A model generated the notes under the pieces. The model ran no database searches. It saw only the letters and a program-made list of their open reading frames with translations, and was not told the DNA's origin. The translations under genes and the position numbers were made by a program. 53,505 bases of DNA from UBA2658 sp964617335 (GTDB lineage: Bacteria > Bacillota > Clostridia > Oscillospirales > Oscillospiraceae): contig CAZTXG010000008.1 in NCBI GenBank assembly GCA_964617335.1, forward strand, positions 1 through 53,505, written 5' to 3'. Positions 40,699-48,967 of this stretch are shown here, one piece after another. Position 1 is the first letter of the stretch. Every line of letters starts with the position of its first letter.

Positions 40699-40960
40699 CT
40701 TTAATTACCCCCATTTTTTTAAGTATCTCGTGGGAGCCTGTTGCCGCAAGCCCCGAAACAATACCCACGGCAAGAGCTGTAAGAACATCCTCCGCGGGAA
40801 AATTGGGCATTGCGAAAAGCCCGAGGATACCCATAATTCCTCCGCAGGCTCCGCAAATAACGGGCAGCCATTTTCTTTCAAGTTTTGTAGCCTTTACGGC
40901 CTGTGCCACAAGGTAACTAACAACCGTTATAGCCGCCACTGAAACTATTCCGCCATTCAA
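40685..40960 (-). CDS. Holin-like small membrane protein
   Basis: A 91-aa protein with two or three hydrophobic segments (VSVAAITVVSYLVAQAV; WLPVICGACGGIMGILGLF; DVLTALAVGIVSGLAATGS) and a charged end, like phage holins. The start is TTG 40960, six bases after a GGAGGTGA ribosome site; longer readings from upstream would start before that site. Holins form membrane holes that let an endolysin reach the wall. The overlapping amidase downstream completes a two-gene lysis cassette without other phage genes nearby. Confidence 0.8.
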   Translation of the reverse strand: MNGGIVSVAAITVVSYLVAQAVKATKLERKWLPVICGACGGIMGILGLFAMPNFPAEDVLTALAVGIVSGLAATGSHEILKKMGVIKDEDN

Positions 40961-40982
40961 AAAATCACCTCCAAAAATCTCT

Positions 40983-40997
40983 CTCCATAATATGGAG
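40983..40997 (-). promoter_or_regulatory. Small palindrome in the holin leader
   Basis: CTCCATAATATGGAG is a near-complete palindrome (7-bp arms, one central base) about 13 bp before the holin ribosome site. It could be an operator or a leader hairpin; I cannot choose. I found no convincing sigma-A promoter in 41000-41100 on this strand. Confidence 0.3.
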
Positions 40998-41077
40998 TCA
41001 TTTTTGTAGGTTTTGTACGTTGCAATACACAAAACACAGGGGTTTTTATCATTAAAAATAAATATAAAAAGTCACTA

Positions 41078-41106
41078 TGGCAAATTTTTATGGGCTATGA
41101 TATACT
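41078..41106 (+). promoter_or_regulatory. Probable promoter of ktrB-ktrA
   Basis: An extended -10, TGATATACT (41098-41106), with a weak -35 TGGCAA (41078-41083) at 17 bp. The leader of about 135 bases shows no recognisable c-di-AMP riboswitch. Confidence 0.45.
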
Positions 41107-41247
41107 TCATAATCATAAAATGATTATTTTCAGACTTAGGATTTTATCCATTCGTAGCCTTATTTATTGTTTTATTTCTTGTTGTTTTACTAGAAGGGAA
41201 AAGAAAAATTTCCCCTGCCCAATATGTTTTGAAGGGTATGAGCTAAG

Positions 41248-42594
41248 ATGTCCAAACTCCGCGGCAAGTTAAGCTACACTCAGATTATTGTTCTAAGTTT
41301 CTTTTTAATAATCCTAATAGGAGCAGTTATTTTATCCCTGCCAATATCCTCCAGGTCAGGTGCTTGGACCCCCTTTTTTGATGCTATGTTCACTGCCACC
41401 AGCGCAACCTGCGTAACGGGCCTTATTGTGTACGACACATATAGTCACTGGTCACTTTTCGGCCAATTTATAATTCTTTTGCTCATCCAAATCGGCGGCT
41501 TAGGTGTTATGACCTGCATAGCCATGATAGCTCTTTTTCTAAAGCGCCGCATTTCCCTTGGTGAGCGCCGTCTTTTGATGCAGTCTGCCGGTTCTCTTGA
41601 AATCAGCGGCATTGTAAAGCTTTTAAAGCACATTATTAGAGGCACGGCGGTTGTTGAGCTTTTCGGCGCGGTTTTGTTTTTTATAGCCTTTTACCCAAAG
41701 ATGGGGTTTTGGCAGGGGCTTTGGAATGCCTGCTTCCATTCCATCTCGGCTTTTTGCAATGCCGGCTTTGATTTGATGGGAAAATACACTCCTTTTTCCT
41801 CCTTCACTGCCGACTGGCTGTCAAATAACCCCCTTATCTGCCTTAACACCTGTTTTTTAATAAGCGTTGGCGGCATCGGCTTTATTGTGTGGAGGGATAT
41901 CATAAGGCATGGATTTAAATTCAAAGAATACGAGGTCCATTCAAAAATCGTTCTTTCAGCCACAATCACCTTGATTTTATCCGGCACCTTGCTTTTTTTC
42001 ATTTTCGAGCGGAATGCTTCCCTTGCCGGAATGAGCTTTGGCCAGCGGCTGCTCTCCAGTCTTTTCCTCTCCGTTTCCCCCAGAACTGCCGGCTTCAACA
42101 CCGTGAATCTTTCTAACTTATCCGGCTCCGGAGTGATTTTAAGCTGCTGTCTGATGTTTGTGGGCGGCGGCCCCGGTTCAACGGCAGGCGGCATAAAAGT
42201 TACCACCTTTGTTGTGCTGCTTTTGGGCGCATTAGCTGCCTCCAGAAGATATGGCAGCATCACGGTATATAAGCGCAAGCTTGACGAGCATACTGTTACC
42301 CAGGCCAGTGCAATCGCAACCGTTTATATGTCTGTTGTTATAATTGCGGTTATGATTATAAGTACCATTGAGAGTATTCCGCTGCCTGACATTTTATTGG
42401 AAACCATTTCGGCCATAGGAACTGTTGGCCTTTCAACAGGCATTACGCCAAATCTCACAATGGCTTCCCAGGCAATTCTTGCGCTTCTTATGTTTTCCGG
42501 TCGTATAGGCGGGCTTTCACTCATGCTGGTTCTTGCGGAAAGGCGCATCAGCATTCCCATAGACAGGCCCACTGTAAAGATACTTATCGGCTGA
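41248..42594 (+). CDS. ktrB: Potassium transporter membrane subunit KtrB/TrkH
   Basis: A 448-aa channel-like subunit of sodium-dependent or proton-coupled K+ uptake. The four pore repeats are visible with their selectivity glycines: TSATCVTGLIVYD, SISAFCNAGFDL, SVSPRTAGFNTV and SAIGTVGLSTGITP. The conserved Arg of the last helix lies in FSGRIGGLSLMLVL. About 8-10 membrane segments are expected. It is followed 21 bp later by its RCK gating subunit. Confidence 0.95.
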   Translation: MSKLRGKLSYTQIIVLSFFLIILIGAVILSLPISSRSGAWTPFFDAMFTATSATCVTGLIVYDTYSHWSLFGQFIILLLIQIGGLGVMTCIAMIALFLKRRISLGERRLLMQSAGSLEISGIVKLLKHIIRGTAVVELFGAVLFFIAFYPKMGFWQGLWNACFHSISAFCNAGFDLMGKYTPFSSFTADWLSNNPLICLNTCFLISVGGIGFIVWRDIIRHGFKFKEYEVHSKIVLSATITLILSGTLLFFIFERNASLAGMSFGQRLLSSLFLSVSPRTAGFNTVNLSNLSGSGVILSCCLMFVGGGPGSTAGGIKVTTFVVLLLGALAASRRYGSITVYKRKLDEHTVTQASAIATVYMSVVIIAVMIISTIESIPLPDILLETISAIGTVGLSTGITPNLTMASQAILALLMFSGRIGGLSLMLVLAERRISIPIDRPTVKILIG

Positions 42595-42615
42595 AAAGCC
42601 TGTGGAGGTTTTATA

Positions 42616-43272
42616 ATGAAATCCGTTTTAGTAATAGGTATGGGGCGCTTCGGCCAGCAGCTTTCCGAGCGTATGCAGGAATTGGGAAACGATGTTATGA
42701 TTGTTGACAGAAATCCCGAAATAGTTGATGAGATTGCCCACAAGTTTACAGACTCCCATATTGGCGACTGCTGCCATGAGGCTGTTCTCAATTCTCTGGG
42801 TGTAAATAATTTTGACATTTGCTTTGTAACCATAGGGGAGGATTTTCAGGCTTCTCTTGAAATTACCTCCATGCTTAAAGAGCGGGGCGCTGTCCATGTG
42901 ATTTCCAAGGCCAGAAGCGACCGTCAGGAAAAACTTCTTATATTAGTCGGTGCTGATGAGGTGGTTTATCCCGAAAGGGAAATTGCCGAAAAGCTTGCGG
43001 TGCGCTGTAACGCCGATAATATTTTTGACTATATTCAGCTGACCTCGGACTACTCAATTTATGAAATCCCCTGCAAAAGCCGTTGGTATAACAGGTCTTT
43101 GGGGGAAGTAAATGTCCGTTACAGATATAACGTAAATATCATAGCAGTCAAGCAGGACAACAATATCCAGATTGCCCCAGGCGCTGACTATGTTTTTACT
43201 CACAATGACCATTTGGTTGTCATTGGAAAAGCCTCTGATGTTTTCAGACTAAGCGGGAAATCTAAAAGTTAA
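42616..43272 (+). CDS. ktrA: Potassium transporter gating subunit KtrA/TrkA (RCK domains)
   Basis: A 218-aa cytoplasmic ring protein that binds nucleotides and gates KtrB. The Rossmann RCK-N domain begins VLVIGMGRFGQQL and has the ribose-binding acidic residue at IVDRNPE. The RCK-C domain (about 135-218) ends with APGADYVFTHNDHLVVIG; RCK-C of KtrA is a known c-di-AMP receptor. TGGAGG precedes the ATG. The pair ktrB-ktrA is clearly one unit. Confidence 0.95.
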   Translation: MKSVLVIGMGRFGQQLSERMQELGNDVMIVDRNPEIVDEIAHKFTDSHIGDCCHEAVLNSLGVNNFDICFVTIGEDFQASLEITSMLKERGAVHVISKARSDRQEKLLILVGADEVVYPEREIAEKLAVRCNADNIFDYIQLTSDYSIYEIPCKSRWYNRSLGEVNVRYRYNVNIIAVKQDNNIQIAPGADYVFTHNDHLVVIGKASDVFRLSGKSKS

Positions 43273-43345
43273 ACCGCTTTTTTGTCTGTTTCTTGCAAAC
43301 AAAAAACATGAGATTGCGGCAAATCCTCTGAAAAGGAGCAAAATA

Positions 43346-44218
43346 ATGGCAGAGTACAAAATCATTACAGATTCAACCACCGACCTTTCCATGGAGCTTG
43401 TAGATGAGCTTGAGCTTCACATTATCCCCATGCACTACACCATTGACGGCAAAGATTATACAAACACGCCCGACGAGAGGGACTTAAGTTCCCGTGATTT
43501 TTATGATATGCTCAGAAACGGCAAAACCTCCCTTACCGTCCAGATAAACGGGGAAAACTTTAAAGACGAAGTAAGGCCCTATCTTGATAAGGGGCTTGAC
43601 ATACTTCACCTTAGCTTTTCCTCCGGACTTTCCGGCACCTATAGCTCAGTTTGCATAGCTGCCCAGGACCTTCGCGAGGAATACCCCGACAGGAAAATAA
43701 TAATTATAGACACTCTTTCAGAGTCTATGGGCGAAGGCCTTCTTGCCTATCATGCGGCAAATCTTAAAAAACAGGGCATGAGCATAGACGAGGTTGCCGT
43801 TTGGGTGGAGGAAAATAAGCTCCGCATAGCCCATTGGTTCACTGTGGACGACCTAAACTTCCTAAAAAGGGGAGGCAGGCTTTCCGGCGCTGCTGCTCTT
43901 TTCGGCACTGTGCTTCAGGTTAAGCCTGTTTTGCACAGCGATAATGAAGGTAAGCTTATCCCCGTCGATAAGGTGCGGGGCCGCAGAAAAAGCCTTGATG
44001 CCTTATTCGCCCGCATGGAAAAAACAGCTGTCAACCCCTCTGAGCAGGTGGTTTTTATCAGCCACGGCGACGCCTTAGAGGATGCTCAATACCTTGAAAA
44101 GCTTGTGCGTGAACGTCTCGGTGTCAAAACCGTATATATTAATCCCATAGGCCCTGTCATCGGCTCTCACTCCGGACCGGGCACCGTGGCTCTTTTCTTC
44201 CTTGCAAAGGAAAGATAA
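43346..44218 (+). CDS. DegV family fatty-acid-binding protein
   Basis: A 290-aa protein of the DegV/FakB family, which binds fatty acids and, in the best-studied cases, presents them to the kinase FakA. KIITDSTTDLS at the start, SLTVQINGENF, LSFSSGLSGTYSS (lipid carboxylate loop, near 93) and FLKRGGRLSG are the signatures; SHSGPGTVALFFL closes the fold. AAAAGGAGC precedes the ATG. It is 73 bp after ktrA and may or may not share its transcript. No fakA is nearby. Confidence 0.92.
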   Translation: MAEYKIITDSTTDLSMELVDELELHIIPMHYTIDGKDYTNTPDERDLSSRDFYDMLRNGKTSLTVQINGENFKDEVRPYLDKGLDILHLSFSSGLSGTYSSVCIAAQDLREEYPDRKIIIIDTLSESMGEGLLAYHAANLKKQGMSIDEVAVWVEENKLRIAHWFTVDDLNFLKRGGRLSGAAALFGTVLQVKPVLHSDNEGKLIPVDKVRGRRKSLDALFARMEKTAVNPSEQVVFISHGDALEDAQYLEKLVRERLGVKTVYINPIGPVIGSHSGPGTVALFFLAKER

Positions 44219-44266
44219 AATAATTCCAATTATTTAACAATGCTCCCTTGGGCTAATATAAAAAAA

Positions 44267-44296
44267 GGACACGGTTTTTCCCGTGTCCCCTTTTTT
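44267..44296. terminator. Bidirectional terminator between degV and tepA
   Basis: GGACACGG (44267-44274) pairs with CCGTGTCC (44281-44288), flanked by A6 on the left and T6 on the right, so it works for both converging transcripts. Confidence 0.9.
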
Positions 44297-44999
44297 ATGC
44301 CTTCCTTTTTTCCATTTCTTCATGCAAATAATCAAGGGCATCGGATAAGCTGCCCACAGCATCCACAAGGCCGCAGCTTACAGCCTCCTCGGCATCTATA
44401 ACACTGCCCACATCATTTGCAAGCTCGCTGGTGCGCAGCATATATTCAACATATTTCTCCCGTTCTACCTTAGAGTTTGAAACAACAAATTTAACAACCC
44501 TCTCCTGCATTCTCTCAAAATAACTGAAAGACTGGGGTACAGCTATTACAAGACCATTTAAGCGAACAGGATGTATGGTCATAATGGCAGAAGGGGCGAT
44601 ATAGCTTTTTTTAGCGGCTACGGCAAGGGGAACCCCAATGGAATGGCTGCCCCCAAGGACAATTGAAGCTGTGGGTTTTTTCATTCCCGCTATAAGCTCT
44701 GCTATGCCCAGCCCCGCCTCAACATCTCCTCCGGCGGTGTTTAAAAGTATAAGCAAGGCCTTTATCTCACAGCTTTCCTCAATGGCCGCTATAAGGGGCA
44801 TGACGTGCTCATATTTTGTGGTTTTGACATTGTCCGGCAAGCCCTGATGGCCTTCAATCTGCCCAACAATTGTAAGACAGTGTATTGCGGCCATCTCTCC
44901 GCCTGTAACAATACTGCCAAATTCCTTAATTCCCTCTTTAAAACTAAGCTCACGTTCTTTCTCGCAGGCGGTGGATTCTCTTTCTTCAAATTCATCCAA
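44295..44999 (-). CDS. tepA: ClpP-like serine protease TepA
   Basis: A 234-aa ClpP-fold serine protease of the translocation-enhancing protein group. LLILLNTAGGDVEAGL (near 82-97) is the oxyanion strand, the nucleophile is Ser120 in LGGSHSIG, and His143 lies in TIHPVR. A charged N-terminus of about 35 residues precedes the fold. In Bacillus TepA has been linked to preprotein export or signal-peptide breakdown. The start is TTG 44999, with its only good ribosome site (GGGGG at 45012-45008) inside the 3' arm of a strong hairpin. It is the last gene of the prfA cluster. Confidence 0.88.
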   Translation of the reverse strand: MDEFEERESTACEKERELSFKEGIKEFGSIVTGGEMAAIHCLTIVGQIEGHQGLPDNVKTTKYEHVMPLIAAIEESCEIKALLILLNTAGGDVEAGLGIAELIAGMKKPTASIVLGGSHSIGVPLAVAAKKSYIAPSAIMTIHPVRLNGLVIAVPQSFSYFERMQERVVKFVVSNSKVEREKYVEYMLRTSELANDVGSVIDAEEAVSCGLVDAVGSLSDALDYLHEEMEKRKA

Positions 45000-45007
45000 A
45001 ATAAATA

Positions 45008-45043
45008 CCCCCGTTTCTGCCTTAGTCTGTGCAGAAACGGGGG
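45008..45043 (-). terminator. 13-bp hairpin between the M18 aminopeptidase gene and tepA
   Basis: CCCCCGTTTCTGC (45008-45020) and GCAGAAACGGGGG (45031-45043) pair perfectly. On the minus strand the second arm ends in GGGGG and is followed by TATTTATTTT. It can end the aminopeptidase transcript, and it also buries the tepA ribosome site. Confidence 0.8.
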
Positions 45044-45086
45044 ATTTTATTAAAGTGTCTGGGGCAAAAAGCCTGCCGGAAATAAC

Positions 45087-46487
45087 TTAGGCATATTTTT
45101 CTTCGTACATTGCCTTAATTCCCTTATAGGTCATGTAGCAGTCAAACTTTGCCACTGTTTCATAAGGTGAGTGCATGGATAAAACGGGAACTCCGGCGTC
45201 AATAGTGTCTATATCCCGCTGGGCCATATAGGCTGCCACTGTGCCGCCGCCGCCTTCGTCCACCTTGCCAAGCTCTGCCATCTGCCACACAACATTGTTC
45301 TCGGCAAAAACCCGACGAAGATGAGAAACCACCTCGGCAGAAGCGTCGTTGGAGCCGGATTTGCCGCCGTGGCCGGTGAATTTGCAAATGCTCATGCCGT
45401 AGTTTATCTTTGCGGCATTGCGCTTCTCGGAAACCTCTGGGTAATTGGGATCAAAGGCATTGCTGACATCAGCGGAGATGCAAATACTGTTTGCAAAGCA
45501 GTGTGTAAGCTTAACACCCTGTCCGTCACAAAGGTCACCCATAAAGTTTTCAAAAGAGCGGGATTTCATGCCGGTAACGCCCTCGGAGCCGATTTCCTCT
45601 TTGTCCGCCAAAAGGCAGACAGCGGTTTTGTCCGGCGTATCCAGCTCAAAAATCGCCCGAAGCTCCGCATAGGCACAAACCCTGTCGTCATGACCATAGC
45701 CTGCTATAAAGCTGCGGTCTATGCCCATTTCCCTAGCACTATAGGCGGGAACGGCGGAAAGCTCGGCAGAGAGGAAATCCTCCTCGTCTATGCCGTACTT
45801 CTGGTTAAGCAAATCTAAAATAGCAAGCTTTGTCCTTCCCTCAACGTCTTCAGAATCAGGCACAGAGCCAATAAGCAGGTTGAGATTTTCCCCGGGCACA
45901 AATTCTGCAGAGGTTTTTTTCCGCTGCTCCTTGCCCAGATGGGGCAGAAGGTCTGTTATCTGGAAAATAGGGTCATTTTTATCCTTACCAATGGAGACAT
46001 TCACAAGGCTGCCGTCTTTTAAGGCAACAACGCCTCGAAGCTCTAAAGGAATTGTGAGCCACTGGTATTTTTTGATGCCGCCGTAGTAATGGGTTTTGAA
46101 ATAGCAAAGCTCGCTGTCCTCATAAATTGGCAGGGGCTTTAAGTCCAGCCTTGGGCTGTCAACATGAGCGGCGGCTATTACGCAGCCTTGGGAAAGGGGC
46201 TTTTTTCCGATAACCGCAAGCATCAAGGCCTTACCACGGTTTGAAACATAGACCTTATCTCCGGCCTTAAGCTCCATGCCGGTTTCATAGGCCTTAAAGC
46301 CTGCTTTTTCCGCAAGCCCAATGGCAGTTGAAACAGCTTCGCGCTCGGTTTTTGCCTCGTCCAAAAAGCTCATATAGCCTTTTGCATATTCCTCAACAAG
46401 AAGCGCTTCATCTTTTTCTATAATATCGTAGCCGTTTTTCTGCTTGTAAAACAGCCTGTCTTTTTTTGTTGATTTTTCTTTACTCAT
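45087..46487 (-). CDS. M18 family aminopeptidase
   Basis: A 466-aa zinc aminopeptidase of the M18 (aspartyl aminopeptidase, ApeB-like) family that trims peptide N-termini in the cytoplasm. Metal and catalytic residues: His108 in AAHVDSPRLDL, Asp in GHDDRV, Glu-Glu in DKEEIGSEG, Asp in ADVSNAFDP and His in MHSPYE near the end. An AGGAGGGA site precedes the ATG, which overlaps the stop of the TsaC-CoaE gene by eight bases. Confidence 0.94.
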   Translation of the reverse strand: MSKEKSTKKDRLFYKQKNGYDIIEKDEALLVEEYAKGYMSFLDEAKTEREAVSTAIGLAEKAGFKAYETGMELKAGDKVYVSNRGKALMLAVIGKKPLSQGCVIAAAHVDSPRLDLKPLPIYEDSELCYFKTHYYGGIKKYQWLTIPLELRGVVALKDGSLVNVSIGKDKNDPIFQITDLLPHLGKEQRKKTSAEFVPGENLNLLIGSVPDSEDVEGRTKLAILDLLNQKYGIDEEDFLSAELSAVPAYSAREMGIDRSFIAGYGHDDRVCAYAELRAIFELDTPDKTAVCLLADKEEIGSEGVTGMKSRSFENFMGDLCDGQGVKLTHCFANSICISADVSNAFDPNYPEVSEKRNAAKINYGMSICKFTGHGGKSGSNDASAEVVSHLRRVFAENNVVWQMAELGKVDEGGGGTVAAYMAQRDIDTIDAGVPVLSMHSPYETVAKFDCYMTYKGIKAMYEEKYA

Positions 46488-47697
46488 TTATGTCCCTCCT
46501 AAGTATTTTTATAAAAAGCTCTTGGCATTTTGTCTTAAAACTCTCTTTGTCAGAGTCATTTTCCAGTGTGTAATCGCAGTTTTCGCGAAAAAACTCATTA
46601 GGCTTCTGGGCATTTATTCTAAGCTCGGCATACTCACGGCTTATGCCCTCACGGCTCATAAGGCGCTGTATGCGCATTTCCATGGGAGCTGTCACAGCAA
46701 CAGTGGCTGTGCAAAATTGCCCCACGCCGCCTTCTATAAGGCCGATTGCGTCAATAGCCGCTGCCTGCCCTCCGTTTTTCGCCCAGTCTGCCAGCCTGCG
46801 GTTTATTTCTTTTCCAACAAAGCTGTGGGTAATGGCGTTAAGAGCGGAAAGCTCGACAGGGTCGGAAAAAACAATTTCACCCAAGGTCTTTGTGTCCCTT
46901 GTCCCCTCGGGTATGGCGCCGGGAAAACGCTTATTTAAAGCTTCGAGCATTTCGTCGCTTTTCTTTAAAAGAGTGTGGTAAACCTCATCGCTGTCTATAA
47001 CTAAAACTCCCATATCATGTAAAATATCCAAGGCCGTAGTTTTTCCTCCCCCTGTGCCCCCTGTTATGCCTATAAGGCTTAGGTGGGCTGTTAAAGCCAT
47101 GTCGATATATTCAGCGCCGATTCCCCCTTCACGAAGTATTTTATAAGGGGTTTGGGACATATCAAAAACAGTGGATTCAATGCCCAATGCACAGGGCCCG
47201 CCGTCTATAACGGCATCTATTTTCCCGTCAAAATAGTTTAAAGCCTCTTGTGCGGTTTTAGCGCACTCCTGCCCTGAAGGGTTTGCGGAAGGGGCTGCCA
47301 GAGGAAGGCCGGTCTCTTTTAAAAGCTGCAGGGTTTTAGGGTGGTTCGGGCAGCGCAGGCCAAGGCTTTTTCCACCGGCTCTAACAATTTCCGGTACCTT
47401 TTCATTGGCCTTTAATACAATTGTAAGAGGCCCCGGCCAAAAAATATCTGCTAAACGGCGGGCGGCAGGGGGCACATCTTCGCAAAGCCCGTCAATGGCT
47501 TCTGCCCCTGACACCATAAGGGATAAGGGCTTTATTTTGGGTCTGCCCTTAAGCTCATATATTCTTTTAACAGCCGCTTCATCAAGACCGTTTGCAGCAA
47601 GACCGTAAACCGTTTCCGTTGGAACGGCAACGGTTCCTCCTGCTTTTATTATATCCGAAGCTTCTGAAATATCGTCTTTTAAGAGCTTTGTCTTCAT
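46480..47697 (-). CDS. Fusion of threonylcarbamoyl-AMP synthase (TsaC) and dephospho-CoA kinase (CoaE)
   Basis: One continuous 405-aa frame with two enzymes. Residues 1-203 are a YrdC/Sua5 domain making threonylcarbamoyl-AMP for the t6A37 modification of tRNA: VPTETVYGLAAN (25-36), KGRPKIKPLSL (50-60), APSANPSG (135-142) and a C-terminal ILREGGIG. From about 206 a dephospho-CoA kinase begins, with P-loop GITGGTGGGKTT (210-221) and the VIDSDEVYH acceptor-binding segment (233-241). There is almost no linker. I see no stop or frameshift signal between the domains. It lies between prfA (27 bp gap) and the aminopeptidase gene (8 bp overlap). tsaC beside prfA is a common Firmicutes arrangement; coaE joined to it is not. 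Confidence 0.93.
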   Translation of the reverse strand: MKTKLLKDDISEASDIIKAGGTVAVPTETVYGLAANGLDEAAVKRIYELKGRPKIKPLSLMVSGAEAIDGLCEDVPPAARRLADIFWPGPLTIVLKANEKVPEIVRAGGKSLGLRCPNHPKTLQLLKETGLPLAAPSANPSGQECAKTAQEALNYFDGKIDAVIDGGPCALGIESTVFDMSQTPYKILREGGIGAEYIDMALTAHLSLIGITGGTGGGKTTALDILHDMGVLVIDSDEVYHTLLKKSDEMLEALNKRFPGAIPEGTRDTKTLGEIVFSDPVELSALNAITHSFVGKEINRRLADWAKNGGQAAAIDAIGLIEGGVGQFCTATVAVTAPMEMRIQRLMSREGISREYAELRINAQKPNEFFRENCDYTLENDSDKESFKTKCQELFIKILRRDINE

Positions 47698-47723
47698 TAA
47701 AAAACCATCCTTGTAAAGGGGTG

Positions 47724-48800
47724 TTATTCCCCTGCCTCAGCCTTCATTCTCTCGGCCTCATAGGCTGTTATAAGAGCGTCTATAATCTCATCAAGGTCAC
47801 CGTTCATAATCTGCTCAATCTTATAAAGAGTAAGCCCTATGCGATGGTCTGTCACCCTGCCCTGGGGGTAGTTATAGGTGCGTATGCGCTCAGAGCGGTC
47901 TCCTGTGCCAACCTGACTTTTACGCTCTGCGGCAAGCTCTGCGTTTTGCTTTTCCCTCTCAGCTTCATAAAGGCGGGAGGCAAGAATTTTCATGGCACGG
48001 TCACGGTTTTTGTGCTGGCTGCGCTCGTCTTGGCATTCAACAACAGTACCTGTGGGCAGATGGGTTATACGAATGGCACTTTCGGTTTTGTTAACGTGCT
48101 GTCCTCCGGCACCGGAGGCTCTGTAGGTGTCTATCTGAAGGTCTGAGGGGCTTATGGCAAAATCCACCTCGTCAACCTCCGGCAAAACCGCCACGGTTAC
48201 GGTGCTTGTGTGAATGCGGCCCGAAGCCTCGGTGTCCGGTACCCTCTGAACCCTGTGAACACCGCTTTCAAATTTAAGCCGGGAATAAGCTCCCGTACCT
48301 TCTATTACAAAGCTGACTTCCTTAATGCCGCCTATTTCGGTTTCGTTTATATTGGCAATCTCGGTTTTCCAGCGCTTGGTTTCAGCATACATGGAATACA
48401 TCCGGTAAAGGTTATAGGCAAAAAGCGCCGCCTCGTCGCCCCCTGCTCCGCCGCGAATTTCAACGATAACGTTTTTTTCGTCATTGGGGTCTTTAGGCAG
48501 CAAAAGCTTTTTAAGCTCTTCTGTTACTTCTTCCATCTGCTGCTTTGCCTGCTCATATTCTTCCCTGAGCATTTCTTTAAATTCAGCGTCATCAGTGCCG
48601 GCATCCAAAAGCTCACGGGCTTCTGTTGCCGTTTCCTCAAGCTTTCGGTAACGCCTGTAAGCATCAACTACGGCGGTTAGCTCCTTTTGGTCTTTTGCCA
48701 GCTTTGCATATGCCTCAGGGTCGGAATAGACCTCCGGCTGGGCCATACGGTTTTCGATAATTACATACTTTTCTTCAATTTCTTTTAATTTTTCAAGCAT
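47724..48800 (-). CDS. prfA: Peptide chain release factor 1
   Basis: RF1 reads UAA and UAG stop codons and releases the peptide. The 358-aa protein has the stop-recognition tripeptide region QRVPDTEASGRIHTS (P188-D-T) and the catalytic GGQ at 232-234 in SGAGGQHVNKTESA. The PDT reading of the PxT motif is within normal variation; Bacillus-type RF1 has a similarly acidic middle residue. It leads the minus-strand cluster with TsaC-CoaE. No prmC follows or precedes it here, although prmC usually accompanies prfA. Confidence 0.97.
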   Translation of the reverse strand: MLEKLKEIEEKYVIIENRMAQPEVYSDPEAYAKLAKDQKELTAVVDAYRRYRKLEETATEARELLDAGTDDAEFKEMLREEYEQAKQQMEEVTEELKKLLLPKDPNDEKNVIVEIRGGAGGDEAALFAYNLYRMYSMYAETKRWKTEIANINETEIGGIKEVSFVIEGTGAYSRLKFESGVHRVQRVPDTEASGRIHTSTVTVAVLPEVDEVDFAISPSDLQIDTYRASGAGGQHVNKTESAIRITHLPTGTVVECQDERSQHKNRDRAMKILASRLYEAEREKQNAELAAERKSQVGTGDRSERIRTYNYPQGRVTDHRIGLTLYKIEQIMNGDLDEIIDALITAYEAERMKAEAGE

Positions 48801-48883
48801 AAAAGCTTCATCCTTATTATAAAAATAGCCTTGAATTTAAGGCGATACACGCATTAAATAAAAATAACGTACCAAGACTTTAT

Positions 48884-48912
48884 ATTATACCACGATTATT
48901 CTGTTATGTAAA
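48884..48912 (-). promoter_or_regulatory. Promoter of the prfA cluster
   Basis: On the minus strand, TTTACA (48912-48907), 17 bp, TATAAT (48889-48884), with TGG directly before the -10 (extended -10). It lies about 85 bp before the prfA ATG. Confidence 0.85.
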
Positions 48913-48917
48913 TACGC

Positions 48918-48943
48918 CGCGGCAGGAGAAAGTCCCTGCCGCG
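48918..48943 (-). terminator. Hairpin after the hexokinase gene
   Basis: CGCGGCAGG (48918-48926) pairs perfectly with CCTGCCGCG (48935-48943), just past the hexokinase stop; U-richness behind it is weak (GCGTATTT). Confidence 0.65.
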
Positions 48944-48967
48944 ATTTCGTCTCTATTTAAAAATTTC

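Noticed and set aside
41033..41247. c-di-AMP riboswitch before ktrB
   Set aside because: Such riboswitches often precede ktr genes, but the about 140-base leader lacks the expected conserved core; it is AT-rich with only a weak promoter.
43273..43345. Terminator between ktrA and degV
   Set aside because: The T6/A6 stretches could pair, but the stem is A/T only and weak; read-through from ktrA is as likely.
48234..48242. PDT instead of PAT in the stop-recognition motif of RF1
   Set aside because: The middle residue of the PxT motif varies, and other Firmicutes RF1 proteins also carry an acidic residue there; no sign of altered stop-codon use.
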